Part shown: in pieces, positions 1 through 9,730 of the stretch
How positions within the stretch are numbered: position 1 is the first letter of the stretch
Layout of the letters: each line of letters starts with the position of its first letter
Position numbers and translations under genes: made by a program
NCBI GenBank assembly: GCA_016200955.1
Contig: JACQDU010000598.1
Location: 1-14,259, forward strand
Origin: a bacterium
GTDB lineage: Bacteria; Planctomycetota; J058; JACQDU01
DNA length: 14,259 bases
Reading direction: 5' to 3'
The notes under the pieces: model-generated
What the model was told of the DNA's origin: nothing
Databases searched by the model: none
Seen by the model: the letters and a program-made list of their open reading frames with translations, nothing else

Positions 1-2100
1 CCTCGCGAGCACCGAGCCGAGCTCGAGGCGCAGGTGAGGATTCGTCGGGTAGAGCGAGACGGAGCGCTCCCAGGCGAAGATCGCGCCTCGCGGGCCGTCG
101 AGGGTGCCGAGGCGCGCGTAGCGTTTCCCGAGCTCGGCCCAGAGACCGAACGACCGCGGCCATTGCTCGACCGCCTTCTCGAGCTCCGCGATCACGATCC
201 TGGGAGCGCGCCGGTCGCGGTTCACGCGCCCGAAGATCTCCTGCGTCTGCACGAGGAGCTGGACCTCGTGCGGGCGGAGCTGACCCTCGTCGAGGAGCCC
301 TTGCTGCGCGTGGAGCGCTTTCTCGAGCAGGTCCTGGATGCGCCGGAGATCGTCCTCGTGGACGTGCCCGCTCCTGTCCCAGAGGGAGCGCGCTTCCTCG
401 TAGTCGGCGCGCGCCTTCTCGCAGATCCGGTCCCGCGGAATCTCGTCGAACGAGCGGAAGAGCCCCGCGAGCACGAGCGCGCTCACGACGAGCGCCACGA
501 GCAAGCGCACGGGCGCTCGCGGCGGACCCGGCTCCGGCGCTCGCGCGAGCACGGGCGCCAGGAGAGCGAGCGTGAGCGCGGTCGCGACGAGGCCGTGGAC
601 TCGCAGCGGGAAGTCCGTGAAACCGTCCACGACGAACACGAGCGCTCCCGCGAGAGCGGCGGCTCCGGCGAGCGCATGAGCTCGCGGGCTTTCGTCGAGA
701 GAGAGCGCGGCCGAGAATGCGCGGGCGAGGAGGATCGCTCCCACGGTCACCACGAGGAGGTGCACGGGGCGCGTGCTCGCGCTCAGGTTGTCGCCGAACC
801 CCATGAGCACGAACGCTCCGAGCATGAGCCCGACCGTCACGGCGACTCTCGGCGGGAGAGACTGATCGCCCTTCCAGCCCGGCTCGACCGGCGCCGCCGT
901 CTTCTCTTGCTCCTCCTGCCTCGTTCGCAGCGCGCGTCTTCCGGAGAGCGCGAGTGCGAGGACGAGCCACGCGAAGTCGAGCGGTCCCGGGATTCCTTCC
1001 TCGGAGAAAAGCTCGAGCAAGTCCTGGTGCGCGTGTCGCGTCTCCTCGGCGCGCGCGACCTTGTGCGCGGGGAACTCGTCCACGAACGTCTCGAGGCCCG
1101 CTCCCGTGAGCGGGTGCTCCTTGCCCGTCGCGATCGCCGCCTTCCAGTACTCGAGCCTCACCTGGAGGGAGAGCCCGATGCCGAACCTCTCGGGGTGTCT
1201 CGCGTAACCGATCGTTCCCCACGCGAGGACGATCGCCAGGAGCGACGCTCCCGCGAGCGCGATCGTCTTCTTCCTGCGCGCGAACGTCTCCGGCGTCGAG
1301 AGCCAGAGGAAGCAAGCGAGCCCGGCTCCGAGCGCGAGCGTCGCTCCCTTGGACTTCGCGAACGCGATCCCGAGCGCGAGCACGACCACCGACAGGAGGC
1401 ACGCGAGGGCCAGGAGAGGGCCGCGCTTTCCGGCTTCTCCTCTTTTCTTCATGGAAGTCACGAGAGCGAGCAAGGCGAGCGGAGACGCGATCCCGAGCGC
1501 CGCCGCGAGGTGGCTCGGGAGGATGTAAGGCCCCGTCGCGACGCGGTCCGCGACGCGGTACTCCATCATGCGGCGCTCGTCGGGATCCGCGAGGCTTCCG
1601 TAGAGCTCGAGCCAGGTCTTGAGCTGCTGCTTCAGCTCCTCGTACTCGAAGACGTACTGGAAGACGCCGAGCGCCGCGGCGCAGACCGCGATCGCGACCA
1701 TCGCTCCCAGGAGAGCGCGCGCCGCGCCGGGCCGGCGCGCGGAGTCGCACGCTCCGAGCGCGAGCGCCGCGAGAGAGGCCCACGAGAACGCCGTGTGGAG
1801 CCCGGCCGAGCGCTCGCTCCCGTGAAAGGCCGAGACGAACGCCAGCAGGAGAAAGACTCCGAGCGGCGCGAGCACTCCCGTGGGCGCGACGAGCGCCGGC
1901 TGCTCCGCCGTCAGGCGAGCCCCGATCGCCGCGAGCGCCGCGAGCGCGCAGAACGTGTCGAGGAAGAGCGCCGTGCCCGGGCCCTCGAGCGCCTGGCCCG
2001 TCCCCGACGACAGCCCTCGCGCCGCGAGCGCCGCCACGGCGAGCACGAGCGCGAGGCTCGCGAGCGCGCGCGGGACCGGCCTCGTCGCGGCCGCGCTCAA
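1..2100 (-). CDS. O-antigen ligase/Wzy-like polytopic membrane protein with soluble C-terminal tail (3' end outside window)
   Basis: The frame stays open for 700 codons from a TTG at 2100 to the left edge. The TTG overlaps the pyrF stop (TTGA, 4-base overlap), so translation is probably coupled. No ATG or GTG lies just upstream in frame, and only a weak GAGAG precedes the TTG, so the start is moderately sure. The first ~550 residues hold about a dozen hydrophobic segments (for example 12-28, 44-60, 76-92, 128-150, 227-248, 279-298, 419-435, 445-465, 475-492, 502-520, 531-548). Residues ~324-371 contain HPLTGAGLETF, then HAHQDLLELFSEEGIPG, the pattern typical of the O-antigen ligase/polymerase (Wzy_C) family. 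From ~553 the protein is soluble and rich in Leu, Glu and Arg, with helical repeats resembling TPRs (~640-700). It probably joins or polymerises surface glycans in the inner membrane; the substrate cannot be told. No other glycan gene is nearby. Confidence 0.85.
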   Translation of the reverse strand, partial: MSAAATRPVPRALASLALVLAVAALAARGLSSGTGQALEGPGTALFLDTFCALAALAAIGARLTAEQPALVAPTGVLAPLGVFLLLAFVSAFHGSERSAGLHTAFSWASLAALALGACDSARRPGAARALLGAMVAIAVCAAALGVFQYVFEYEELKQQLKTWLELYGSLADPDERRMMEYRVADRVATGPYILPSHLAAALGIASPLALLALVTSMKKRGEAGKRGPLLALACLLSVVVLALGIAFAKSKGATLALGAGLACFLWLSTPETFARRKKTIALAGASLLAIVLAWGTIGYARHPERFGIGLSLQVRLEYWKAAIATGKEHPLTGAGLETFVDEFPAHKVARAEETRHAHQDLLELFSEEGIPGPLDFAWLVLALALSGRRALRTRQEEQEKTAAPVEPGWKGDQSLPPRVAVTVGLMLGAFVLMGFGDNLSASTRPVHLLVVTVGAILLARAFSAALSLDESPRAHALAGAAALAGALVFVVDGFTDFPLRVHGLVATALTLALLAPVLARAPEPGPPRAPVRLLVALVVSALVLAGLFRSFDEIPRDRICEKARADYEEARSLWDRSGHVHEDDLRRIQDLLEKALHAQQGLLDEGQLRPHEVQLLVQTQEIFGRVNRDRRAPRIVIAELEKAVEQWPRSFGLWAELGKRYARLGTLDGPRGAIFAWERSVSLYPTNPHLRLELGSVLAR

Positions 2101-2966
2101 CGTGAGCTCTCGCGCTCCGCGCGGAAGACGGCGTTCGTCCGGTCCAGCTCCTCGATGATCCGCTTCCTCCAGTCGGCGGGAGCGCTCGCCTCGCTGTCCT
2201 TCGCGCGCCACGGGAACGTGAGCGCGCGAGACGACGGGACGAGCACCCCGCGGCCTCTCCCGTCGAGAGCGCGGGCGATGCTCCGCTCGCTCCCTCCCTG
2301 GGCGCCGTAGCCGGGCATGAGGAAGATCGCGCGCGGCATGAGCTCTCGCAGGCGCGCGACGACATCGGGCGGCGCCGTCGCTCCGACGACGGCTCCGACG
2401 AGAGAGAAGCCGCTCTCTCCCACGAGCTTCTTTCCGAGGTCGGAAACGAGCCGCGCGACGGCCTCGAAGACGAGCTCGCCCGACGCGAGGCGCAGGTCCT
2501 GGAAGTCGGCCGCTCCCTTGTTCGAGGTCTTCACGAGCACGAAGACCCCGCGGCCTTCCTTCTCCGCGACGCTCACGAAGGGCTCGAGCGAGTCGCGCCC
2601 GAGGAACGGGTTCACCGTGAGCGCGTCGAAGGGCGAGCGAGCCCCGAGCCAGCGCGCGGCGTAGGCCTCGGCCGTCGTGCCGATGTCGCCCCGCTTCGCA
2701 TCCGCGACCGAGAGGAGGTCGGGCCGCGCCGCGCGCGCGAGCGCCTCGGGCGCCGCGGGCTCGTCGTCGAAGAAGGCGAGCTGCGGCTTGATCGCGCACG
2801 CTCGCCCGCGCGCGAGGTCCAAGACGGCCGCGCAGAACTCGCGCGAGGCCTCGGGCAGGGAGCGCAGCTCCTCGGGGAGCCAGTCGGGCCGCGGGTCGAG
2901 GCCGACGCACACGATACTCCCGGTCGCTTCCATGCGCGCGAGGAGACGATCGGCGAAGTGCTCCAT
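2097..2966 (-). CDS. pyrF: Orotidine 5'-phosphate decarboxylase, group II
   Basis: Encodes 289 residues. It decarboxylates OMP to UMP, the last step of de novo pyrimidine synthesis, in the cytoplasm. Visible family marks are CVGLDPRPDWLP (20-31), AIKPQLAFF (58-66, substrate lysine region), the catalytic D-x-K-x-x-D in DAKRGDIGTT (89-98), VVGAT (193-197), MPGYGAQGG (217-225, phosphate-binding loop) and SSRAL (245-249). The length (~270-290) and the DAKRGDIGTT form place it in the longer group II branch (TIGR02127 type), found in mycobacteria, myxobacteria and planctomycetes, rather than the E. coli type. The ATG is preceded by GGGAG four bases upstream. It lies 12 bases downstream of the pabA-like stop and overlaps the next gene by 4 bases, so the three are likely co-transcribed. 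All key residues look intact. Confidence 0.96.
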   Translation of the reverse strand: MEHFADRLLARMEATGSIVCVGLDPRPDWLPEELRSLPEASREFCAAVLDLARGRACAIKPQLAFFDDEPAAPEALARAARPDLLSVADAKRGDIGTTAEAYAARWLGARSPFDALTVNPFLGRDSLEPFVSVAEKEGRGVFVLVKTSNKGAADFQDLRLASGELVFEAVARLVSDLGKKLVGESGFSLVGAVVGATAPPDVVARLRELMPRAIFLMPGYGAQGGSERSIARALDGRGRGVLVPSSRALTFPWRAKDSEASAPADWRKRIIEELDRTNAVFRAERESSR

Positions 2967-2978
2967 GCTCTCCCGGCT

Positions 2979-3593
2979 CTAGGATCTCAAAGATGAAGGG
3001 CGATGCGAGGCTCGCTCGCGCGGCGAGAGAGAGCCGGCGAAGTTTGCGAGGAGCCGCTCGCCGTGCTCGGTCAGGTAGCTCTCGGGGTGGAACTGGACGC
3101 CGTGCACGGGAAGCTCCCTGTGGCGGAGCCCCATGAGCGTGCCGTCGTCGGCCCACGCCGTCGCGACGAGCGCTCGGGGAAGCCGGCTCTCGGAGACGGC
3201 GAGGGAGTGGTAGCGCGCGGCGAGAAACGGGCTCGGCACTCCCGCGAAGATCCCTCGCCCGTCGTGGCGGATGAGGCTCGCGCTCCCGTGAAGCGGCCGT
3301 CTCGCTCGCACGACGCGAGCGCCGAACGCTTCTCCCAGGCACTGATGCCCGAGGCAGACTCCGAGGACCGGCACGCCTCGCTCGCCCGCCGCCCGCGCGA
3401 GCCCCGTCGAGATCCCCGCGTCGCGCGGCGCCCGCGGCCCCGGCGAGATCACGATCCTCTCCGGCTCGAGCGCGAGCGCTTCCTCGACCGACAGCGCGTC
3501 GTTCCGCGCGACGACGACCTCGTGCCCGAGCACGCGCAGCGCCTGCACGAGGTTCCACACGAACGAGTCGTAGTTGTCGATGACGAGGATCAT
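2979..3593 (-). CDS. pabA: Glutamine amidotransferase subunit of aminodeoxychorismate/anthranilate synthase (PabA/TrpG type)
   Basis: Encodes 204 residues, normal for the family. This class I glutamine amidotransferase supplies ammonia to a chorismate-using partner (PabB or TrpE) for folate or tryptophan synthesis. It opens with the typical MILVIDNYDSFVWNL. The catalytic triad is present: C80 in GVCLGHQ, then H169 and E171 in HGVQFHPES. RYHSLAV (127-133) is also typical. One oddity is at the oxyanion-loop motif: it reads SPGPRAP (50-56) where the family usually has SPGPGxP. The sequence cannot decide between folate and tryptophan roles, since no pabB or trpE is in the window; many bacteria use one subunit for both. 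The ATG at 3593 has only a weak Shine-Dalgarno. It follows glnD after a 124-base spacer with a long inverted repeat, and leads into pyrF after 12 bases. Confidence 0.93.
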   Translation of the reverse strand: MILVIDNYDSFVWNLVQALRVLGHEVVVARNDALSVEEALALEPERIVISPGPRAPRDAGISTGLARAAGERGVPVLGVCLGHQCLGEAFGARVVRARRPLHGSASLIRHDGRGIFAGVPSPFLAARYHSLAVSESRLPRALVATAWADDGTLMGLRHRELPVHGVQFHPESYLTEHGERLLANFAGSLSPRERASHRPSSLRS

Positions 3594-3613
3594 CGCCGGC
3601 GCACTCTAAGAAA

Positions 3614-3699
3614 CATGGAACCACGAAGACACGAAGACACGAACTCCCTGGACGACGCCGTGTCTCCCTCTTCGTGCCCTCGCGTCTTCGTGGTTCATG
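3614..3699. repeat. Long inverted repeat (~29-base arms) between glnD and pabA
   Basis: The left arm (3614-3643) starts CATGGAACCACGAAGACACG. The right arm (3671-3699) ends GTCTTCGTGGTTCATG. They pair almost perfectly: one extra G in the left arm and three mismatches, with a 27-base loop. The left arm contains an ACACGAAG direct repeat. The arms are much lower in GC and G-skewed compared with the surrounding genes. The element fills most of the only sizeable spacer between two same-strand genes, so it could act as an RNA hairpin (attenuator, terminator or processing site). There is no U-run after the stem on the minus strand, so a classic intrinsic terminator is not supported. It looks like a dispersed REP-type element, but only one copy is in the window. 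Confidence 0.8.
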
Positions 3700-3717
3700 C
3701 CGTTCTTCTCGTCCCGC

Positions 3718-6546
3718 TCAGTCCTTCTTGTCGTGCTGCTCGCGCGAGCGGCCTCGCGAGAACAGCCGGAGCTGGGCCGGATCTCCATCGGGGGCGCCCT
3801 TGGCGGCGGCGGCGACCGTGCGGCGGATCCGGCCGAGAGCGCCGGCTCCCTCGACCTTCTCGCCCTCCGCGGTCGTGACGTAGAAGACGTCGATCGCGCG
3901 GTCTCCCTTGGTCGCGACCTTCGCGAGACGGATGTCGAGCCCGAGGTCCGAGAGAGCGCACGCGAGGTCGTGGAGTAACCCGAGCCGGTCGGGCGCGGTC
4001 ACGTCCACGACGGTCGTCTTCGGGCTGATCTTGTTCGAGAGCCGGACCCTCACGGGAGGGCGGCGCACGGGCTCGGCCTCGGGCGCCGTGCTGATCCGGC
4101 GCGCGCGCGAGCGCATGAGAGCGTCGGCGTCGAGCTCTCCCGCGAGGACGCGAGAGACGGTGCTCGCGACCTCGGCCCAGCGCTCCGCGCTCGGGTGCAA
4201 CGTCTCGCCGCTCCCGGCGGCGGGGACGACGGCGAAGCGGTCGAGCGCGATCCCGTCTCTCCTCGTGAAAGCCGAGGCGGCGACGATGTTGAGCCCGCAC
4301 GCCGCGAGAGCGCCGCAGATCGCTCCGAAGAGCTTCGGCCGGTCTCGCGTGGCGAAGTAGATCCGGTCGAAGCCGTCCTCCTCGAGCGAGCGGAAGGCCA
4401 CGCGCTCCCGCGCGAGCGAGCGCAGAAGCTCGAGGTGGAGGATCGTCTCACCCGGGTCGACCTCGACGAGGTAGGGAGAGGGGCAGAGCGCGAGGTGAGC
4501 ATGCACGTCCGCCTCGACGATCCCCGCCGGAAGCCTCGGGACGAGCTCCCGCACCACGTCCTCGTCCGTCGCGGGCCGGATCGCGACGGGACCGAGCGCG
4601 GCTTCCTCGCGCGCGCGCTCGTAGAGGCGCGTGAGGAGCGTGTCCTTCCACCGAGTGAAGGCCCGCGGCGACACGGCGCGCACGTCGGCGCACGTGAGCA
4701 GGTAGAGGTGATCGAGCCGCTCGACCGACCTGTCGCAGAAGCGGAGGAGCTCGGCCCTCGTCGCCGGCGCGTCCACGTCGCGCTTCTCCACGAGAGAAGA
4801 CAGCGTGAGGTGATGCTCGACGAGGAAGCGCACGTGCCGCTCCTCGTCGAGCGCGAGGCCGAGACGCCGAGCCACGTCGGGCACAAGAGCCACTCCGCGC
4901 TCGGTGTGGCCGGGAGCGCCGCCGATCTTTCCGGCGTCGTGGAGGAGAAGACCGAGCCGGAGGAGATCGCGACGCGAGGTCCGGTGGAGGAGCTCCTCGC
5001 GGATCCTGTCCTCCCGCTCGGGCGTGTGCGGAAGGACGGCTCCTCCGTCGGGAGCGGCGGGCTCGCCCTCGAGCGCGGCGACGGCGGCGAGCGTGTGCTC
5101 GTCCACCGTGTAAGCGTGATAAGGGTCGGCCTGTGCGAGACAGTCGAGCGCTCCGAGCTCGGGGAGGAGCTCTCCCAGGAAGCCCGCGTCGTGCATGGCG
5201 CGGAGCGTGGCCGCGACGTGGTTCGTCCCGCGCAGGATCTCGCGGAGAGCGCGGACGACCGCGGGATCGGAGCGGAGCTTCTCGAGGGGCTTCTCGTCGG
5301 CCTTCTCGGGAGCGAGAGCGCGCCGCACCTCCTCGCGCGCGGCGAGGCTCACCTCGCGCTTCGTGCGCTGGGCGAGGAGGAAAAGCTCCGCCGCTCTCGC
5401 GAGGCCGTCTTCTCCCTCGAGCGCGCGAGGCTCGAGCGAGAGCTCCGCTCCCGTGGCGACGATCCCGGGAGAGAGCCTCTGGCCGCGCGGGCCGCTCGAG
5501 GCGCCTCCTGCGAGGGCTCGCATGATGCGATCGCGAGCGAGGCGGAGCGTCCGGTCCACGAGCTTCGCCGCGAGGTAGACGTCCCGGAGGAAGTTCTCGA
5601 CGCCGAGCCTCCCCGCGCGCTCGTGGTAGCCGAAGCGCTCCGCGAGGGCTTCCTGGACGGCCTTCCCGAGCTGGTCCTTGCTCCCGGGGTCGATCTCGTG
5701 GACGGCCGCTCGCGTCGCGGCGAGGAGCGCGTCGGCGCGAGCGAGCGCGCGGGCCCGATCGGCTCCCAGGTCGAGCCATCGAGCGAGCGTCTCGTCCGCT
5801 CCCGGCAAGCCCTCGAGCACGAAGGAGCGCTCTCCCGGGGTCGCCGGCCGCTCCGCGCTCTCGTGGCCGAGGTGAGGCGCGAGGACCGCGAGGAGCCGCG
5901 CGAGCTCGAGGTCGCGCATCGTCCCTCTCCCGTCCTTGAGATCGGGCGCCAGGAGAAAGATCGTGCCTCCGCGCTTCGCGTGGCGCTCCGTCGTCTCGTC
6001 GACCTTCGCTCTCACGAAGCGAGCCGCGTTGCCTTCGAGGAAGCGAGCGACGGTCGCCGCGAGATCGGCGAAGAGCGCGCGATCACCGGCCAGGAAACGG
6101 CCCTCGAGCGTCGCCGTCGCCGCGGAGAGGTCGCTCGCGAGCGCCTTCTCCGTCTGCGCGAGCGTCCTCACCGCGGATCCGACCTCGAGCCCGACGTCCC
6201 AGAGAGCTCGCAGGAACGGCTCGAGCTTCGTCGCGTCGGCCTCGTCTCGCCGGACGAGCAGGAGGTCGATGTCCGAGCGCGGCGCGAGCTCGCTCCGGCC
6301 GTAACCTCCCGTCGCGACCGCCGCGAAACCGCTCGAGGGGACGAGGCGCTCGAACGTCCCTCGCAGGAGCGCGTCCGCGATCCGCGTCCGCGCCTGCCGC
6401 GACCCGGGATCGGCCGAGCGCGGGCCGCCCGAAGGCGCGAGTCGCGCGCGCGTCTGCACGAGCGCGCGACGGACGCGCGCCGGCTCCTCCGAGCGCGCGC
6501 ACGCCTCGAGCGCCGCGAGGTCCGTGGCCGCGGGCGTGGGCTTCAT
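3718..6546 (-). CDS. glnD: [Protein-PII] uridylyltransferase/uridylyl-removing enzyme
   Basis: Encodes 942 residues, close to the usual ~850-950. GlnD adds UMP to PII proteins when glutamine is low and removes it when glutamine is high. Domains in order: a nucleotidyltransferase with GGYGRSELAPRSDIDLLL (80-97; metal-binding D92 and D94); a GlnD/PII linker domain with DLKDGRGTMRDLEL (202-215); an HD phosphohydrolase with DPYHAYTVDEHTL (474-486), LLLHDAGK (533-540, HD at 536-537) and H547 and H579/H580; and two C-terminal ACT domains at about 728-800 (ATRDRPKLFGAICGALAACG) and 849-915 (TAPDRLGLLHDLACALSDLG), which sense glutamine in this family. The ATG has AGGA about seven bases upstream. It is divergent from the endonuclease V-like gene across 120 bases. 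No glnB or glnA is in the window, so the PII partner lies elsewhere. Confidence 0.96.
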   Translation of the reverse strand: MKPTPAATDLAALEACARSEEPARVRRALVQTRARLAPSGGPRSADPGSRQARTRIADALLRGTFERLVPSSGFAAVATGGYGRSELAPRSDIDLLLVRRDEADATKLEPFLRALWDVGLEVGSAVRTLAQTEKALASDLSAATATLEGRFLAGDRALFADLAATVARFLEGNAARFVRAKVDETTERHAKRGGTIFLLAPDLKDGRGTMRDLELARLLAVLAPHLGHESAERPATPGERSFVLEGLPGADETLARWLDLGADRARALARADALLAATRAAVHEIDPGSKDQLGKAVQEALAERFGYHERAGRLGVENFLRDVYLAAKLVDRTLRLARDRIMRALAGGASSGPRGQRLSPGIVATGAELSLEPRALEGEDGLARAAELFLLAQRTKREVSLAAREEVRRALAPEKADEKPLEKLRSDPAVVRALREILRGTNHVAATLRAMHDAGFLGELLPELGALDCLAQADPYHAYTVDEHTLAAVAALEGEPAAPDGGAVLPHTPEREDRIREELLHRTSRRDLLRLGLLLHDAGKIGGAPGHTERGVALVPDVARRLGLALDEERHVRFLVEHHLTLSSLVEKRDVDAPATRAELLRFCDRSVERLDHLYLLTCADVRAVSPRAFTRWKDTLLTRLYERAREEAALGPVAIRPATDEDVVRELVPRLPAGIVEADVHAHLALCPSPYLVEVDPGETILHLELLRSLARERVAFRSLEEDGFDRIYFATRDRPKLFGAICGALAACGLNIVAASAFTRRDGIALDRFAVVPAAGSGETLHPSAERWAEVASTVSRVLAGELDADALMRSRARRISTAPEAEPVRRPPVRVRLSNKISPKTTVVDVTAPDRLGLLHDLACALSDLGLDIRLAKVATKGDRAIDVFYVTTAEGEKVEGAGALGRIRRTVAAAAKGAPDGDPAQLRLFSRGRSREQHDKKD

Positions 6547-6591
6547 GCCCGAATCCTACCGTGAGCGCGGCGCGGCGGGCGCGGGGAGCTT

Positions 6592-6631
6592 CGAGAAAGC
6601 GCCGTTCCCGACGACGGCGCGAGCTTTCTCG
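6592..6631. repeat. Bulged inverted repeat in the divergent glnD / endonuclease V-like spacer
   Basis: CGAGAAAGC (6592-6600) pairs with GCTTTCTCG (6623-6631), and GCCGT (6601-6605) pairs with ACGGC (6614-6618). A four-base bulge (6619-6622) and an eight-base loop separate them. The element sits in the middle of the 120-base spacer between divergent start codons, so it cannot be a terminator for either gene. It could be an operator shared by both promoters or a 5' leader structure on one transcript. No convincing -35/-10 pair was recognised, though promoter rules for this lineage are not well defined. Confidence 0.5.
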
Positions 6632-6656
6632 CCAGTCTCGGTGTTGGATGCCGATC

Positions 6657-6663
6657 GGAGGAG
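6657..6663 (+). promoter_or_regulatory. Strong Shine-Dalgarno before a non-ATG start
   Basis: GGAGGAG is a near-perfect ribosome-binding site. The GGAG at 6657-6660 lies six bases before an ACG at 6667, and 27 bases before the first conventional start (GTG at 6688). The conserved N-terminal strand of the protein begins between the two, so this site supports initiation at or near 6667. Confidence 0.6.
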
Positions 6664-6666
6664 AAG

Positions 6667-7167
6667 ACGTTCAACGCCTGCGTCGACGTGGACTACCGTG
6701 AGGACGATGCCGTCGCGGCCTGCGTCCTCTTCCGCGACTGGAGCGACGCCGCTGCCGAGCGCGAGCTCGCCTCGCACGTGGCGACGCCCGCCGCCTACGA
6801 GCCGGGGAAGCTCTACCTACGCGAGCTCCCGTGCATCCTCCGCGTGCTCGAGCCGGTGCGCGCCTCGCTCGAGGTCGTCCTCGTCGACGGCTACATCTGG
6901 CTCGACGCGCGCGGCCGGCGCGGGCTCGGCGCTCACCTTCACGAGGCGCTCGGCGAGCGAGTCCCAGTCGTCGGCGTCGCCAAGACCGCCTTTGCCGGGA
7001 GCGACTTCTCGATTCCGGTCCTCCGCGGCGCGAGCAAGCGCCCGCTCTACGTGACGGCCGCGGGGATCTCACCCGAGCTCGCGGCGAGGTACGTGCGCGA
7101 CATGCCCGGCAAGCACCGGATCCCGACTCTCGTGAAGCGCGTCGATCGGCTCTCGCGGGAGGCGTGA
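6667..7167 (+). CDS. Endonuclease V-like protein, short divergent subfamily, probable ACG start
   Basis: Read from ACG at 6667, the protein has 166 residues and begins MFNACVDVDYRED. Family landmarks in order: VDVDY (6-10; D7 aligns with the first catalytic Asp of endonuclease V), YEPGKLYLRELP (44-55; E53 matches the FREGP Glu), VLVDG (71-75; D74) and VGVAK (102-106; K106 matches the catalytic Lys). Where classical enzymes have DGQGxxHPR, this one has DGYIWLDAR, so the conserved His is replaced by D80. It is also shorter than the usual ~220 residues, lacking N-terminal helices and part of the C-terminus. Classical endonuclease V nicks DNA or RNA near deaminated adenine (inosine). Here the fold is clear, but activity and substrate are uncertain. 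The GTG at 6688 would drop D7, so it is unlikely to be the true start; the frame has a stop at 6562 and no ATG, GTG or TTG between. It is the only plus-strand gene, and converges on the kinase gene with 12 bases between stops. Confidence 0.8.
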   Translation, partial: TFNACVDVDYREDDAVAACVLFRDWSDAAAERELASHVATPAAYEPGKLYLRELPCILRVLEPVRASLEVVLVDGYIWLDARGRRGLGAHLHEALGERVPVVGVAKTAFAGSDFSIPVLRGASKRPLYVTAAGISPELAARYVRDMPGKHRIPTLVKRVDRLSREA

Positions 7168-7179
7168 GCGCGGGACCGC

Positions 7180-9381
<2,202 letters not shown>

Positions 9382-9382
9382 G

Positions 9383-9730
9383 TTAGCTGAAGCAGCCCAC
9401 CGCCTGCTCCTGGGTCTCCGCGAACTGGAAGATCGCCGAGAGGCCGAGGAGATCGAAGACTTCCTTCACGTTCGGCGACGGCGAGAGGAAGACTATGTCC
9501 CCGCCCATGTCCTTGGCCGTCCCGATCGCTCCCACGAACACGCCCGCTCCGGCGGAGGAGATGTAGTCCAGCTTCTCGAGCTTCACGATGAGGCGGTAAC
9601 AGTTCTGGCGGAACAGGGAGGAGATGAGGTTCTCCATGTCCTCGAACGTGTGCGCGTCCAGGAAGCCCTCGGCCTCGATGTAGACGATGCCGTTCGGCAG
9701 CGGCTTCTGGCGGATCTTGAGATCAGGCAC
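9383..9730 (-). CDS. STAS-domain anti-sigma factor antagonist (RsbV/SpoIIAA-like)
   Basis: Encodes 115 residues. A longer frame opens at 9781, but the GTG at 9730 is preferred: AAGGAG sits seven bases upstream, the extra 17 codons run through a GC hairpin, and 115 residues is the usual size. Family marks: FLDAHTFEDM (23-32), LDYISSAGAGVF (54-65), where S58 or S59 should be the phosphorylated serine, GGDIVFLSPSPNVKEVFDLLGLSAIFQF (76-103 in parts). In partner switching, the unphosphorylated antagonist binds the HATPase kinase and releases its sigma factor; the kinase phosphorylates the serine and the PP2C phosphatase restores it. Both of those are encoded immediately upstream in the same operon. 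Confidence 0.92.
   Translation of the reverse strand: MPDLKIRQKPLPNGIVYIEAEGFLDAHTFEDMENLISSLFRQNCYRLIVKLEKLDYISSAGAGVFVGAIGTAKDMGGDIVFLSPSPNVKEVFDLLGLSAIFQFAETQEQAVGCFS

Noticed and set aside
34..2310. Plus-strand 758-codon frame, rich in Arg and Glu
   Set aside because: It is antisense to the O-antigen-ligase-like gene and part of pyrF. Its composition is a mirror of GC-biased codons and it has no family motifs.
3614..3699. Intrinsic terminator after glnD
   Set aside because: The stem is long but no U-run follows it on the minus strand, and the next gene is in the same direction.
3606..3788. 60-codon minus-strand ORF at the glnD end
   Set aside because: It reads through the inverted repeat and the end of glnD in another frame, with no ribosome-binding site or motif.
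4195..6564. Plus-strand 789-codon frame
   Set aside because: It is antisense to glnD, whose catalytic and ACT motifs are unmistakable. The Arg/Glu-rich product matches no family.
7168..7179. Terminator between the convergent endonuclease V-like and kinase genes
   Set aside because: Only 12 bases separate the stops and no stable hairpin with a T-run is visible.
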